From Planctomycetota bacterium (lineage in GTDB: Bacteria; Planctomycetota; Planctomycetia; Planctomycetales; Planctomycetaceae), in NCBI GenBank assembly GCA_003671275.1, contig QWPB01000185.1, positions 1-40,055 on the forward strand: a stretch of 40,055 nucleotides of DNA, given 5' to 3'. Positions 24,826 through 33,479 of this stretch are shown here, piece by piece. The first letter of the stretch is position 1, and each line of letters opens with the position of its first letter. Both the position numbers and the translations under genes were made by a program. The notes under the pieces are model-generated. The model had not been told where the DNA came from. It saw nothing but the letters and a program-made list of their open reading frames with translations, and did no database searches.

Positions 24826-25570
24826 CGCTCACCTCCGGAACAGCACGGGGAGGTGGTGTTGCCGTGGCTCGGGACACCGGACTGGTCGAGAAAGTGGCTC
24901 CCGCGAGCGGTGTGGAGCCCTCGGTTCGCCGCGAACGAAACAGATCGAGTACGGTCGGTCCCATCGCCGTTCCGACAGCAGGCCGCAGATCCTGCAACAG
25001 TTGGACCGCCTGTTCCGGATCGGTGACCTGAGCGAGAGTGGTCATGCTGGCCGGAGTCGCACCAATCAGCAGCACCTGCTGACCGAGTCGCACCAGAATC
25101 AGCTGTTGCTGAGAACCGATCGACTGTCTCGAAAGCAATTCCAGGGGACTGGTGGTCGCCATGCGCAGTGGACCGCTTGCCTTGAAGTAGCGTGTCCCGG
25201 CCCATCCCGTCAGCAGCAGTCCCGCGATCCACCACATCGTGGTTCCGATGCGGGATGGTGTGATCGGCGGTATCGATTCCGGGGCAGTCTGATCCCAATC
25301 AGGCAGTGGTGTCTTACTTTTTGCGGAGGTCTGAAATGAGTGCCCCGCCATTTCGGTCCCGGAATTCTCGGGGAGATTCGAAAGTGGGGAATGACGCGAT
25401 TCCGGACGATCCACGGAACCGAAGGCTGACTCGGGCTCAACGTCCGGATAGAACGGCGAGGGACGCCCGGAAGGTGTCACCGCCTCCTCGGCAGCGCTGA
25501 CCCCAGAACTCCAGGTCACGAGCCACCCAATAACCAGCAGCCATCGAGGCAATCTCCGGAGAACGCACAT
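24818..25570 (-). CDS. fliO: FliO-like flagellar biosynthesis protein
   Basis: The protein has 250 residues from the ATG at 25570, which has GGGAGGG about 8 bases upstream; an ATG eight codons earlier is possible. The N-terminus is a signal-like segment (LLVIGWLVTWSSGVSAA). A disordered, Pro/Ser-rich stretch of about 80 residues follows. A second membrane helix (IGTTMWWIAGLLLTGW) is followed by the FliO core: ATTSPLELLSRQSIGSQQQL, then ILVRLGQQVLLIGATPA. The last 50 residues are low-complexity. FliO helps FliP assemble. Position directly before fliP supports the call. Confidence 0.8.
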   Translation of the reverse strand: MCVLRRLPRWLLVIGWLVTWSSGVSAAEEAVTPSGRPSPFYPDVEPESAFGSVDRPESRHSPLSNLPENSGTEMAGHSFQTSAKSKTPLPDWDQTAPESIPPITPSRIGTTMWWIAGLLLTGWAGTRYFKASGPLRMATTSPLELLSRQSIGSQQQLILVRLGQQVLLIGATPASMTTLAQVTDPEQAVQLLQDLRPAVGTAMGPTVLDLFRSRRTEGSTPLAGATFSTSPVSRATATPPPRAVPEVSDV

Positions 25571-25637
25571 CCCCGAGCCCTCCCTGGCCGGCATCTGGCG
25601 AGCTACCTTTGACCATGCGCATGCATGATTCGGACGG

Positions 25638-25667
25638 AATTTACGTCCAGTGCGGGATTTCGGTCAA
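25638..25667 (-). promoter_or_regulatory. Candidate promoter of the fliO-flhB operon
   Basis: On the minus strand TTGACC and TAAATT are separated by 18 bases, about 65 bases before the fliO start. The match to the sigma-70 consensus is moderate. The gap 25571-25807 holds no other recognised feature. Confidence 0.35.
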
Positions 25668-25807
25668 CAGGAATAGGAACACGCAGGCTCGCCAAGGTGG
25701 GAGAGGCATTTGTGAGGCGGGAGTCGGCCATGGGAAAGAGGACTGAGAGGAAGAACCGTTGAGCCCTTCCATCCCGTTGGGACAGCGTCTCTCTGGCATG
25801 GCAAATG

Positions 25808-26560
25808 TCATGAGGCCCCCTCGGTGGATTTGGACTTTCGATCACTCAATCGGTCCATCTCCTCCGTACTGATGCGACCTCCTGACTGCAGCACAGCTGC
25901 GGTGAGGTCCACGACCCACGACTCAACGTTCTGTTTTCGCATGAGCTGGAGTGTTTCATCGATGTCGTACGCCACTCGATGAAACTCGACATTTCCCCGA
26001 TCAAAAATCGCATAAGAAGCCCGAGGGTCTCCATCTCGCGGTTGCCCGATACTGCCCGGATTGATCACCCGCAGCGAGTCGACCTCAATATCGAACGGGA
26101 CATGCGTGTGGCCGACGCAAATGAAATCGGCATCCACCCCCTCGGTTCGAGTTCGCCAGCTCGCCGAGTCAGCAGCCAGGTACTCATCCATCGGATCGCG
26201 CGGAGTCGCGTGCAGTAGCTGAAAGCGGTATCCGTCGATCTCGATTCGAGATGTAATCGGCAACCGTGCCAGAAATTTATTGCGGGCCGGGTCGATCAGG
26301 TTCCAGTGCAGTGGTCGCGTGGCCACGGCCAGTCGGCGAAACCCGGAGCCCCCTTTCGGCTGAATCCGCTGAGCCACCGCATGATCGTGATTGCCCCGGA
26401 CACAGTGCTGGGCATGCTGCCGCACCCAGTCAATGCAAGGGACGGGATCTGGACCGTAATCCACGAGATCCCCCAAAAACAGGCACAGATCAAAGGAAGT
26501 GGGAACCGCCCGCAGCGCTGGCCAGTTCGAGTGGATGTCGGCGATGAGCAAGATTCTCAT
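25808..26560 (-). CDS. Metallophosphoesterase (YfcE/MJ0936-like)
   Basis: The protein has 250 residues. All calcineurin-like motifs are present: DIHSN (Asp8, His10), GDLVDYGP (Asp31), GNHDH (Asn57, His58), and GHTHVPF with RVINPGSIGQPRDGDPRASY. This is the small bacterial phosphodiesterase type that needs two metal ions. It is probably cytoplasmic, since there is no signal peptide. The C-terminal 50 residues (IDETLQLMRKQNVESW and beyond) are helical and unassigned. The substrate is unknown; no partner genes are adjacent. Confidence 0.88.
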   Translation of the reverse strand: MRILLIADIHSNWPALRAVPTSFDLCLFLGDLVDYGPDPVPCIDWVRQHAQHCVRGNHDHAVAQRIQPKGGSGFRRLAVATRPLHWNLIDPARNKFLARLPITSRIEIDGYRFQLLHATPRDPMDEYLAADSASWRTRTEGVDADFICVGHTHVPFDIEVDSLRVINPGSIGQPRDGDPRASYAIFDRGNVEFHRVAYDIDETLQLMRKQNVESWVVDLTAAVLQSGGRISTEEMDRLSDRKSKSTEGAS

Positions 26561-26629
26561 GGCGGCGCAGAATTCTCATGACGGCAATGAGTTACATGAA
26601 CTGACGGGTGCATAATTCAAGGGCGAATC

Positions 26630-26658
26630 TTGACCTTGAGAGGTTCGCATCGTCTAAT
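26630..26658 (+). promoter_or_regulatory. Likely sigma-70-type promoter of the small gene at 26711
   Basis: TTGACC and TCTAAT have a 17-base spacer and match the consensus at 5 of 6 positions each. Transcription would begin about 45 bases before the gene start. Confidence 0.5.
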
Positions 26659-26710
26659 GGAGACTGTGAGAGTCTGTGGGATTGTTGGCTGAAGTCAAGA
26701 GGAGGGTCTC

Positions 26711-27001
26711 GTGCGTACCCCGGAATCGTTGACCTTACGCGATCAATTGACAGACGTGGATCGTTTGAGTCGGGAACTGGCAGATCACCTCGATAACGCG
26801 ATCGTACCGCAAACGCATGAACTGCGGCGGATGACTCGCCAAACGGGTGACCCGTCGGATGATGTGCCCGACATCACTCTTCGCAATCAGGTGGCCACCC
26901 TCCTGAAAGGCGATGATTACACTCGCAAGATGACGGATCGTCTTCGCTGCTACCTGGATTCAATTGGCAAGGAAGTCCGGAAAATCGTCTCCGGGGTCTG
27001 A
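26711..27001 (+). CDS. Small protein of unknown function (96 residues)
   Basis: The start is GTG, with AGAGGAGGG about 6 bases upstream, a strong ribosome-binding site. The protein is charged and helical (DVDRLSRELADHLDNAIVP, then RKMTDRLRCYLDSIGKEVRK), with no membrane segment or known motif. The quality of the ribosome-binding site and the upstream promoter make it a real gene. It is 162 bases before the second kinase on the same strand. Confidence 0.75.
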   Translation: MRTPESLTLRDQLTDVDRLSRELADHLDNAIVPQTHELRRMTRQTGDPSDDVPDITLRNQVATLLKGDDYTRKMTDRLRCYLDSIGKEVRKIVSGV

Positions 27002-27163
27002 TCCCGCAGGCTGTGCCGTATTCGTCTCCTTTCTGGGGACGGCCCTGTCTCTGATTCGTTCGCGTTCGCCACACCCACAATCTGTACACTCCGTTTTGAC
27101 GGAGGCTTTTCGCATCCCTGTCGATGTGGAACAGCCTCAGTCTGAACACTGCGTCGTTTTCTC

Positions 27164-29818
27164 ATGCCCACTGGCCTTCCCAAGTCGTCTGAAGTCATCC
27201 CACCACGCTCGGCGTTTGGTTTTGTGCGCCCACTGCCCACAGCTCGCACGGATGAGACCGCAGCCGAAGCCACACGTCTGGTGTCGGTTCCCCGCGAACG
27301 TGATCGCTGGGACCGGCTGTTCCCGAGTACCGCCGGTCTCAATGAGCCTGGGTCGTCCTATCAGGTCAATGGACTGCAGTTCGGCAACTACATTATTCAG
27401 GAGCGAATTGGCCGGGGCGGCATGGGAGCGGTCTTTCGGGCTGTCGACATCCGTCTCGACCGGGTGGTCGCACTCAAGGTGCTGGCCCCGGAATACACCC
27501 GCGACCCGGCTTCGGTGCAACGTTTTCAGAACGAAGCCCGGGCTGCCGCAAAACTCGATCACGATACCATCGCGCGCGTCTTTTCCTCGGGCGAAGACAG
27601 TGGGCAACAGTATATCGCCTTTGAATATGTGGCCGGAACGAACCTGCGTGAGATGATCCAGAACCGGGGGAGTCTGACTGTTCCCGAAACAGTGAGCATT
27701 CTCCTGCAGATGGCCGATGCCCTGCGGTATACCAGCGCCGCGAATGTCGTCCATCGCGACATCAAGCCCTCGAACATCATTGTGACAGCCGCCGGACGCG
27801 CCAAACTGGTTGATCTGGGCCTGGCGCGGCAAACACAGCTGCCCGGGGAGGAACTAACGGTCCACGGGACGACTCTCGGCACGTTTGACTACATCTCACC
27901 GGAACAGTCAGTCGACCCGCGAAATGTCGACGTTCGCAGCGATATCTACTCGCTGGGCTGCACGGCCTATCACATGCTAACGGGGGAACCTCCCTATCCG
28001 CAGGGCACGATGATCCAGAAAGTTATGGATCATCACGCCATGAAGATGCCCGACCCTCAAGCCAAAAACCCACTGGTTCCCCTAGTGCTGTCGCGGATCA
28101 TCCAGAAGATGATGGCCAGTCAGGTCGAGGCCCGTTATCAGCGTCCCGAAGACCTGATTCGCGACCTCACACCCCTGGCCCAGGCTTACGGCATCGCGAT
28201 CCGCCCCGGAGAGTTGAATTCGCCGAGTACCACACGCTGGTCCTGGTCCGAGTTTCGCGGGTGGATTCTGGCGGCAGGGATCTTGCTGGCGGTGGGGGTT
28301 CTCGCCAGCTGGCCGCCGACTGAGCCCCAACCCACCTCTTCCCCTGAGCGCCCCGCGATGGAGCTGGCCGCTGTGGCCGCGATTCCGCCCGCCGCAGAAG
28401 CGCATCGCGCGGCCACCGGAGGAGGGACGAACGATTCACCCTCCGAGAGCCCCGCTGTCGACCACTCGGTAGTGGGTGGTTTTAAGTCGGGAGCCATCTG
28501 GGGCAACAACAACGTGTCAGCCGCACCTGTCCTGGGTCAGCTGGCCACAGTGGGTAGCAGTGGCAGCCGAATGACCAGTGAGGGGCCCTCGCCGACAGCC
28601 AGCCCGCCGATTGAGGAGAATCGGTTCTGGATCGCCGAATCGGCCTTGGGGGAAGCCCATGGGGATCAGGAAAAATCCTATCCAACACTGGAGGCCGCCT
28701 GCCTGGATGCACCAGACAACTCGACCATTGAACTGCGTTACGACGGGGCCGCCCCACCACAGCGACCGATTCGGATCGAGGGCAAATCGCTTCGCATCCG
28801 GGCCGAGTCCGGTCGTCGTCCGACGCTGACATTTGAGGCCCCCGGGGTGGTCGGACTGTCGGTCACGCCACAGATGATTACCGTAACTAGCGGCGGGTTG
28901 ACGCTGTTCGATATCGACCTGATATTTCGAGTGCCTCGCGGGCGGGCTGCCAATCGCTGGAGCCTGTTCTCTCTACAACACGCCAAGAACCTGACGCTCC
29001 GGGGCGTCTCAGTGACCCTGGAAAATGCGCAGCGGCAGCAGCCGGCAACGGTCTTTGAGATTCGTTCCGCATCGGCCACGGGTACGGATCGGTTGATGCC
29101 GGATGGCATGATGAAGGGGCCGATTCAGATTCAGATTTCGCAGTCCATCTTTCGGGGTGAGGCGGATGGATTTCGGATGGACGAGTCGATCGAACTACAG
29201 GTTGATATGTCCCACGTGGCATGGGGACTCGCAGGAGTGCTGATCGGGATCGATACCCGGGAACGAGTTCAGATGGCCACCATGTCCGAACCGGTTGCCG
29301 TGCGGGTGGTGCTAAATAACGTCACCGCCGTACTGGAAAACGGCCTGGCACAGATGACCGCCGGAGAGGCCCTGTCGGCTCCCGTGCTGCGAGTGGAAAG
29401 CGAGAACTCGCTGATCTCGATGCTGCGAGCGGATCAGGCACTGGTCACCATGAGCGGGCCACTGGAGATGCGTGACTGGCAGGAGCGGCTTCACTGGCAA
29501 GGGAGCCACAATTATCTGGACGTGACCGGCTCCTGGTGGGAAATCTCCGCTCAGCGATCACTGTCGATGCCCAATCGACGCTACAACGCCGCCGACTGGG
29601 ATCTCCAGTGGAACAGCATGGGGGGGACGATCATTGATCGCAATGTCTACGAGTCCAGCGAACCCTGGGAGAACGCCGTCTTCCATGAAATCGAGGCCGA
29701 GGCGTTCCACCTGTACTCGCAGCCCGGCGTCTATAAGGCCCCCGAAGGTGCGGACGGACGACACGCGGGGATCGACTGGTCCCAGCCTCGCTTGCCGAAG
29801 CGGTTTCCCGATTTGTAA
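27164..29818 (+). CDS. Transmembrane Ser/Thr protein kinase with beta-helix-like extracytoplasmic domain
   Basis: The protein has 884 residues. Residues 1-70 are a low-complexity lead. The kinase domain spans about 74-340: GRGGMGAV glycine loop (83-90), Lys105 in VALKVL, HRDIKPSN (197-204), DLG (217-219, in place of DFG) and a SPE motif (245-247). It resembles PknB-type kinases. A membrane segment at about 366-383 (GWILAAGILLAVGVLASW) is followed by a Pro/Ser-rich linker. From about 500 the sequence resembles a parallel beta-helix: TIELRYDGAAPPQRPIRIEG, SLRIRAESGRRPTLTF, LTLFDIDLIF, LTLRGVSVTLE. That kind of domain usually binds polysaccharide. It is probably a surface sensor. The start has no clear ribosome-binding site. 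Confidence 0.85.
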   Translation: MPTGLPKSSEVIPPRSAFGFVRPLPTARTDETAAEATRLVSVPRERDRWDRLFPSTAGLNEPGSSYQVNGLQFGNYIIQERIGRGGMGAVFRAVDIRLDRVVALKVLAPEYTRDPASVQRFQNEARAAAKLDHDTIARVFSSGEDSGQQYIAFEYVAGTNLREMIQNRGSLTVPETVSILLQMADALRYTSAANVVHRDIKPSNIIVTAAGRAKLVDLGLARQTQLPGEELTVHGTTLGTFDYISPEQSVDPRNVDVRSDIYSLGCTAYHMLTGEPPYPQGTMIQKVMDHHAMKMPDPQAKNPLVPLVLSRIIQKMMASQVEARYQRPEDLIRDLTPLAQAYGIAIRPGELNSPSTTRWSWSEFRGWILAAGILLAVGVLASWPPTEPQPTSSPERPAMELAAVAAIPPAAEAHRAATGGGTNDSPSESPAVDHSVVGGFKSGAIWGNNNVSAAPVLGQLATVGSSGSRMTSEGPSPTASPPIEENRFWIAESALGEAHGDQEKSYPTLEAACLDAPDNSTIELRYDGAAPPQRPIRIEGKSLRIRAESGRRPTLTFEAPGVVGLSVTPQMITVTSGGLTLFDIDLIFRVPRGRAANRWSLFSLQHAKNLTLRGVSVTLENAQRQQPATVFEIRSASATGTDRLMPDGMMKGPIQIQISQSIFRGEADGFRMDESIELQVDMSHVAWGLAGVLIGIDTRERVQMATMSEPVAVRVVLNNVTAVLENGLAQMTAGEALSAPVLRVESENSLISMLRADQALVTMSGPLEMRDWQERLHWQGSHNYLDVTGSWWEISAQRSLSMPNRRYNAADWDLQWNSMGGTIIDRNVYESSEPWENAVFHEIEAEAFHLYSQPGVYKAPEGADGRHAGIDWSQPRLPKRFPDL

Positions 29819-30088
29819 TACTCACCGCGAATTTTCGAACCGCAGATCAACCCGAGATTCACCTTTACCGGATTTCCCGCGTCCACGAATACTGCAGAAC
29901 GAACCAGCGATCGCCCCCGCCGAAGCTTGCGAACGGCCCGAATTCGGCCTCGCCGAGTCCTGAAGCACACCGCTGACGTTGCCCCTTTTATGGAAAACTC
30001 TGCCCGCCCCCTTGAGTCAGTGGTCTGGGCGACTCATCGTGAGTGAATCCAAAGAATCCTCCCTCTTCCCACAAGTGACTTGAGTCTC

Positions 30089-30124
30089 GATGTGAGGCAC
30101 GGCTGGCCAGCCGTGGATGTGAGG
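30089..30124. repeat. 18-bp perfect palindrome flanked by 9-bp direct repeats
   Basis: CACGGCTGGCCAGCCGTG (30098-30115) is its own reverse complement. The 9 bases on each side are identical: GATGTGAGG at 30089-30097 and again at 30116-30124. The direct repeat could be a target-site duplication of a very small palindromic insertion, or part of a REP-like repeat unit. Confidence 0.6.
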
Positions 30125-30296
30125 TGAGGGGTAAATACCATTCGGGTCACCGATGATGGGGAGGACGCACTCCGCTGGGGGGCATCGGTAGAACGGGGTC
30201 CGGTCATTCGGGCAAGTTAAACTGTGCGCTCGGTATCGCAGATTCTCACGTCCTTCCGGGAGAATCGCGATAACTGACGCATCCAGACACCGGTGA

Positions 30297-30326
30297 CACT
30301 CGGAAACGGTCTGTCCGTTTCGGGTG
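30297..30326 (+). promoter_or_regulatory. Hairpin upstream of the gene at 30358
   Basis: CACTC-G-GAAACGG and CCGTTTC-GGGTG form a 12-bp stem with one bulged G, one G-T pair and a 5-base loop. It ends 31 bases before the next start codon. It may be a leader structure or a terminator of upstream transcription; there is no T-run. Confidence 0.35.
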
Positions 30327-30357
30327 TTCGTCTCGATCTGGGAAAGCGACACCCTCC

Positions 30358-30987
30358 ATGAACGGTCAGCACTCCTCCGAAGCGGTGCCCGCTGTGTTAC
30401 CGCCCCGCGTACTCAAATTCCTGGCTCGCGTCGGGCAGGCCCGAACCGGTTCCATACTCGAAGTGGGGCCGTTGCGTGCCGCGGCGATCCACGATTGGCA
30501 ATCGGTGGGTTACCAGCCCCTGATTCTGACCGATACGGCCCCCTCGACCCCGGCTCCCAGTGAGCAGGTTCTGATTGGGGATGTCGCGGGTGGGATGCCC
30601 GTGGCTGCACATTCGGTGGAAACGGTTGTGGTTCGATCGGCTCGCACGTTTGACAAGGGACTGGACACTCCCGAATCGCTACTGGGGGTCGCCAACCTGC
30701 TGTCCTGTCTGAAGGCCCAGCGTTCACTGCTGGTGGTGGGATTGGCCGGTCACGATTTCACGAACTGGCGCTCACTGGTCGGCGGACTGCCGGTCAAGGT
30801 GTCGGATGTCAGCTACCGCGATGGATTGGGCTGGTGGCTCGGCCTGCAATTTCTCAAAGGCAGCCCTCAGGTCCAGCTGTCGGCCCTTCGCCTGGAGATT
30901 GGCCAGGATCTGATCAGCCGCCTTCAGTGGCATCGCCTGGTTCGTGAATTGATCCTGAAACGGTCCAGCCATCGCGCTGCAGCATAA
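30358..30987 (+). CDS. Protein of unknown function, methyltransferase-like pattern
   Basis: The protein has 209 residues. Part of the sequence is like the core of SAM-dependent methyltransferases: GSILEVGPLRAAAIHDW, then LILTDTAPS, VETVVVRSAR and QRSLLVVGLAGHDF. The canonical GxGxG loop is absent, so it may be a degenerate methyltransferase or another Rossmann-like protein. The C-terminus is basic (RELILKRSSHRAAA). No ribosome-binding site is obvious before the ATG, so an internal start is possible. It is convergent with ribD across a strong hairpin. Confidence 0.65.
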   Translation: MNGQHSSEAVPAVLPPRVLKFLARVGQARTGSILEVGPLRAAAIHDWQSVGYQPLILTDTAPSTPAPSEQVLIGDVAGGMPVAAHSVETVVVRSARTFDKGLDTPESLLGVANLLSCLKAQRSLLVVGLAGHDFTNWRSLVGGLPVKVSDVSYRDGLGWWLGLQFLKGSPQVQLSALRLEIGQDLISRLQWHRLVRELILKRSSHRAAA

Positions 30988-31007
30988 CCCACACAGGAAC
31001 TCCGCAA

Positions 31008-31029
31008 CGCCCCGTGACTTCACGGGGCG
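31008..31029. terminator. Bidirectional hairpin between convergent genes
   Basis: CGCCCCGTGA and TCACGGGGCG flank two bases, giving a stem of about 9 bp with a tetraloop. A second G/C-rich hairpin (CCCCCC/GGGGGG) lies 15 bases further. Neither has a T-run, but the position between convergent stops fits a terminator. Confidence 0.5.
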
Positions 31030-31056
31030 ATTGCATTGGCGGCCCCCCAGGGGGGG

Positions 31057-32214
31057 TCAGTCCGTTGAAAGATCCCCGTGCAGGTACAGGTCATTCCCCA
31101 ATGATTGCCAGTGGGCGTGGGACAACTGCAACACATCGGCCATCCGTTCGGGACCGAGGCCGCCGACCGGAGTTGGGGCCAGTTTGCCGCCGATGATCTT
31201 GGGGGCCACAAAGACATGGAATTCCTGCGCGAGCGCGCCATCGAGCGCCGCTCCCAGCAATTCGCCCCCCCCCTCCAACAACACATGCGTCATCTTCCGG
31301 CGTCCCAACTCACGCAGCAGAACCACCAGTGAGGGGCGGTGGGAGGTGGCCTCTGCCGGTAATTTCAGGACTTCCACACCCGCCGATTGCAGCTGCCTCA
31401 CGGCCTCTTCCGGGGCCATTGGGCCGACAGCCACCAGGGTAGGAATTTCCCGGGCCGTTCTCACCAGCTGACAGTCCCAGGGAGTTCGAGCCCGAGAATC
31501 GAGGATCACGCGAGTCGCCACCCGTGGCCCGGCGGGACGGGCCGTTAGTTGGGGGTCGTCAGCCAGAACCGTTCCGATTCCGACGACGATGGCATCGCAT
31601 CGACCTCGTAACTGGTGAGCCATGGCTCGCGAGAATTCATTGGAGATCCACTGCGACTCCCCCGTACGCGTTGCGATCTTGCCATCCAGGCTCATCGCCC
31701 ACTTGGCGTGAACCCATGGCAGCCCTTGTCGATGCAGTCGAACGAATGGAGCGATCAGTCGTCCGGCTGCGATCTCACAGACGCCGACCTGAACGTCAAT
31801 CCCAGCCGCTCGCAGTCGGGCGATCCCCTGCCCGTTGACATGCGGTGCGGGGTCACCGGTGGCGATGACAACGCGACGGATACCGGCGGCGATCACCGCA
31901 TCGGCACATGGTGGAGTCTTGCCAAAATGTGAGCACGGCTCCAGGGTGCAGAACAGCGTGGCTCCCCGAGCGTTCTCCCCCGCCATCGCCAGAGCGTGGA
32001 TCTCGGCATGCGGCCCACCGTACTTCTGGTGCCAACCCTCGCCGCAGAGCTGCCCCGCCTGACTCAGAATGACCGCCCCCACCGGTGGGTTGGGTTCCAC
32101 CGAACCAAGTCCCCGCACTGCCAGCTGCAATGCATATTGCATGACAGCTGTTTCCGATTCGAAGGCGGGGGTGGCGGTGTGCATCTGGGTCAGGGCGGAG
32201 GGATGTTCCAACAT
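31057..32214 (-). CDS. ribD: Bifunctional riboflavin biosynthesis deaminase/reductase
   Basis: RibD deaminates and then reduces the pyrimidine intermediate of riboflavin synthesis. The protein has 385 residues from the ATG at 32214; ATGs at 32184 and 32142 are alternatives and no ribosome-binding site decides. The N-terminal deaminase has the zinc motifs PHAEIHAL and LEPCSHFGKTPPC. The C-terminal reductase has HAKWAMSLDGKIAT, ESQWISN, VGIGTVLADDPQLTAR and VLLEGGGELLGAAL. Both domains are complete. It is divergent from thiL with about 120 bases between starts, and no FMN riboswitch was recognised there. Confidence 0.93.
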   Translation of the reverse strand: MLEHPSALTQMHTATPAFESETAVMQYALQLAVRGLGSVEPNPPVGAVILSQAGQLCGEGWHQKYGGPHAEIHALAMAGENARGATLFCTLEPCSHFGKTPPCADAVIAAGIRRVVIATGDPAPHVNGQGIARLRAAGIDVQVGVCEIAAGRLIAPFVRLHRQGLPWVHAKWAMSLDGKIATRTGESQWISNEFSRAMAHQLRGRCDAIVVGIGTVLADDPQLTARPAGPRVATRVILDSRARTPWDCQLVRTAREIPTLVAVGPMAPEEAVRQLQSAGVEVLKLPAEATSHRPSLVVLLRELGRRKMTHVLLEGGGELLGAALDGALAQEFHVFVAPKIIGGKLAPTPVGGLGPERMADVLQLSHAHWQSLGNDLYLHGDLSTD

Positions 32215-32334
32215 CAGGCTCAATGGATCGAGGTATACACCCGAAGCGGATCGGAGTCGACCACCACAGACGATATGATACGTATCCAGCCGGGAATCCC
32301 CCGCTGAAATGTCCGCTCCAACGGATGGTGTCTC

Positions 32335-33252
32335 ATGCCGGGTGAGTTCTCGCTGATTGACTGGATTCGGCAGCAGACGCTGGCCTCCCCTGCGGTTCCG
32401 GTCGGGATCGGTGACGATGCGGCGTTACTGATGATCACTCCGGGTGAAGAACTGTTAGTCACGACGGACATGCTGATGGACGGTCGGCATTTTCGGGTTT
32501 CGGAAACGGCTCCCGAGCTAATCGGGCGAAAAGCGATGGCCGTTAATCTCAGCGACATCGCAGCGATGGCCGGTCGGCCCCTGGCGGCGTTCGTCAGTTG
32601 GGCCCTGCCGCGATCCGGAGGCCGGGCCCTGGCGGAAGGTCTGTTCCATGGACTGCACCAGATGGCTCAAGAATATGGAGTCTCCATCGCGGGTGGTGAC
32701 ACGAACAGCTGGGATGGTCCGCTGGTGATCAATGTCACCCTGATCGGCGAAACCGTACAAGGCCGCCGCGTCTTGCGAAGTGCTGCGCAGCCGGGTGACC
32801 AGATTTATGTCACGGGCCCGCTGGGAGGCAGCCTGACCCATCGACATTTGACATTTACGCCTCGACTGCAAGCTGCTCGGGAGCTGGCACAACGTGTCGA
32901 TCTGCATGCGATGCTGGACCTGAGTGATGGTGTGGCGTCCGATTTGCGGCATATTTTGCGGGCCAGTGATGTGGGCGCGACACTCATCGCGGAACAGATC
33001 CCGGTACATTCCGATGTCTCGCCGAAACTGACGGCCCCCCTGCGAATTCAGCACGCACTGACGGATGGCGAAGACTTCGAGCTGTTGTTTACGGCTCCTG
33101 CAATCTCGCCTGAAGTTCTGATTCAGCTTCGAGATTTGAGTGTTGACTGCTATTCCATTGGGACGATCCGTTCAGCCCCCGGCTGCACCCTGCGGTTGGG
33201 GGGACAAGAGGGGCCGTTACCTGTCGGTGGGTGGGAACACAGTATCGATTGA
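32335..33252 (+). CDS. thiL: Thiamine-monophosphate kinase
   Basis: ThiL phosphorylates thiamine monophosphate to the active diphosphate. The protein has 305 residues. Motifs in order: VGIGDDAALL, TTDMLMDGRHF, AMAVNLSDIAAMAG, AGGDTNSWDGP, VTGPLGGS, DLSDGVASDL and TDGEDFELLFT. All nucleotide and metal sites look intact. No TPP-riboswitch pattern was recognised upstream. Confidence 0.94.
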   Translation: MPGEFSLIDWIRQQTLASPAVPVGIGDDAALLMITPGEELLVTTDMLMDGRHFRVSETAPELIGRKAMAVNLSDIAAMAGRPLAAFVSWALPRSGGRALAEGLFHGLHQMAQEYGVSIAGGDTNSWDGPLVINVTLIGETVQGRRVLRSAAQPGDQIYVTGPLGGSLTHRHLTFTPRLQAARELAQRVDLHAMLDLSDGVASDLRHILRASDVGATLIAEQIPVHSDVSPKLTAPLRIQHALTDGEDFELLFTAPAISPEVLIQLRDLSVDCYSIGTIRSAPGCTLRLGGQEGPLPVGGWEHSID

Positions 33253-33479
33253 GTTCGCTCTCCTGGGTCTGTGGCTCCTATCGGGTAAACCTTGACGATT
33301 CCGGGGAGTCTGAGCGGCTTAATCGATAACGGTGTTCCGAAAACTCTGACGATGTTCACTATTGAAACTCATGAACGGGACAGAGCGTTCGTGTCGAGAA
33401 ATCTCCAATTTGCGTGACGGGGAACCGATTCCAGACCGTAGCTCCTCTGCCACGTCGCCTCGGCCGTCGGATACTGTCT

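Larger units (their letters stand above)
29819..30357. other. Intergenic region with two palindromic elements
   Basis: No convincing gene is seen in these 539 bases. A minus-strand frame at 30017-30352 is open for 111 codons and rich in Cys but lacks a ribosome-binding site and overlaps both repeats; I reject it. The region holds the 30089-30124 palindrome and the 30297-30326 hairpin. Confidence 0.6.

Noticed and set aside
30017-30352. Minus-strand frame of 111 codons with several Cys
   Set aside because: There is no ribosome-binding site, it runs through the palindrome and hairpin, and it begins 6 bases from the divergent gene start.
32215-32334. Search for an FMN or TPP riboswitch between ribD and thiL
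   Set aside because: No conserved riboswitch core sequences could be recognised in the short divergent gap.
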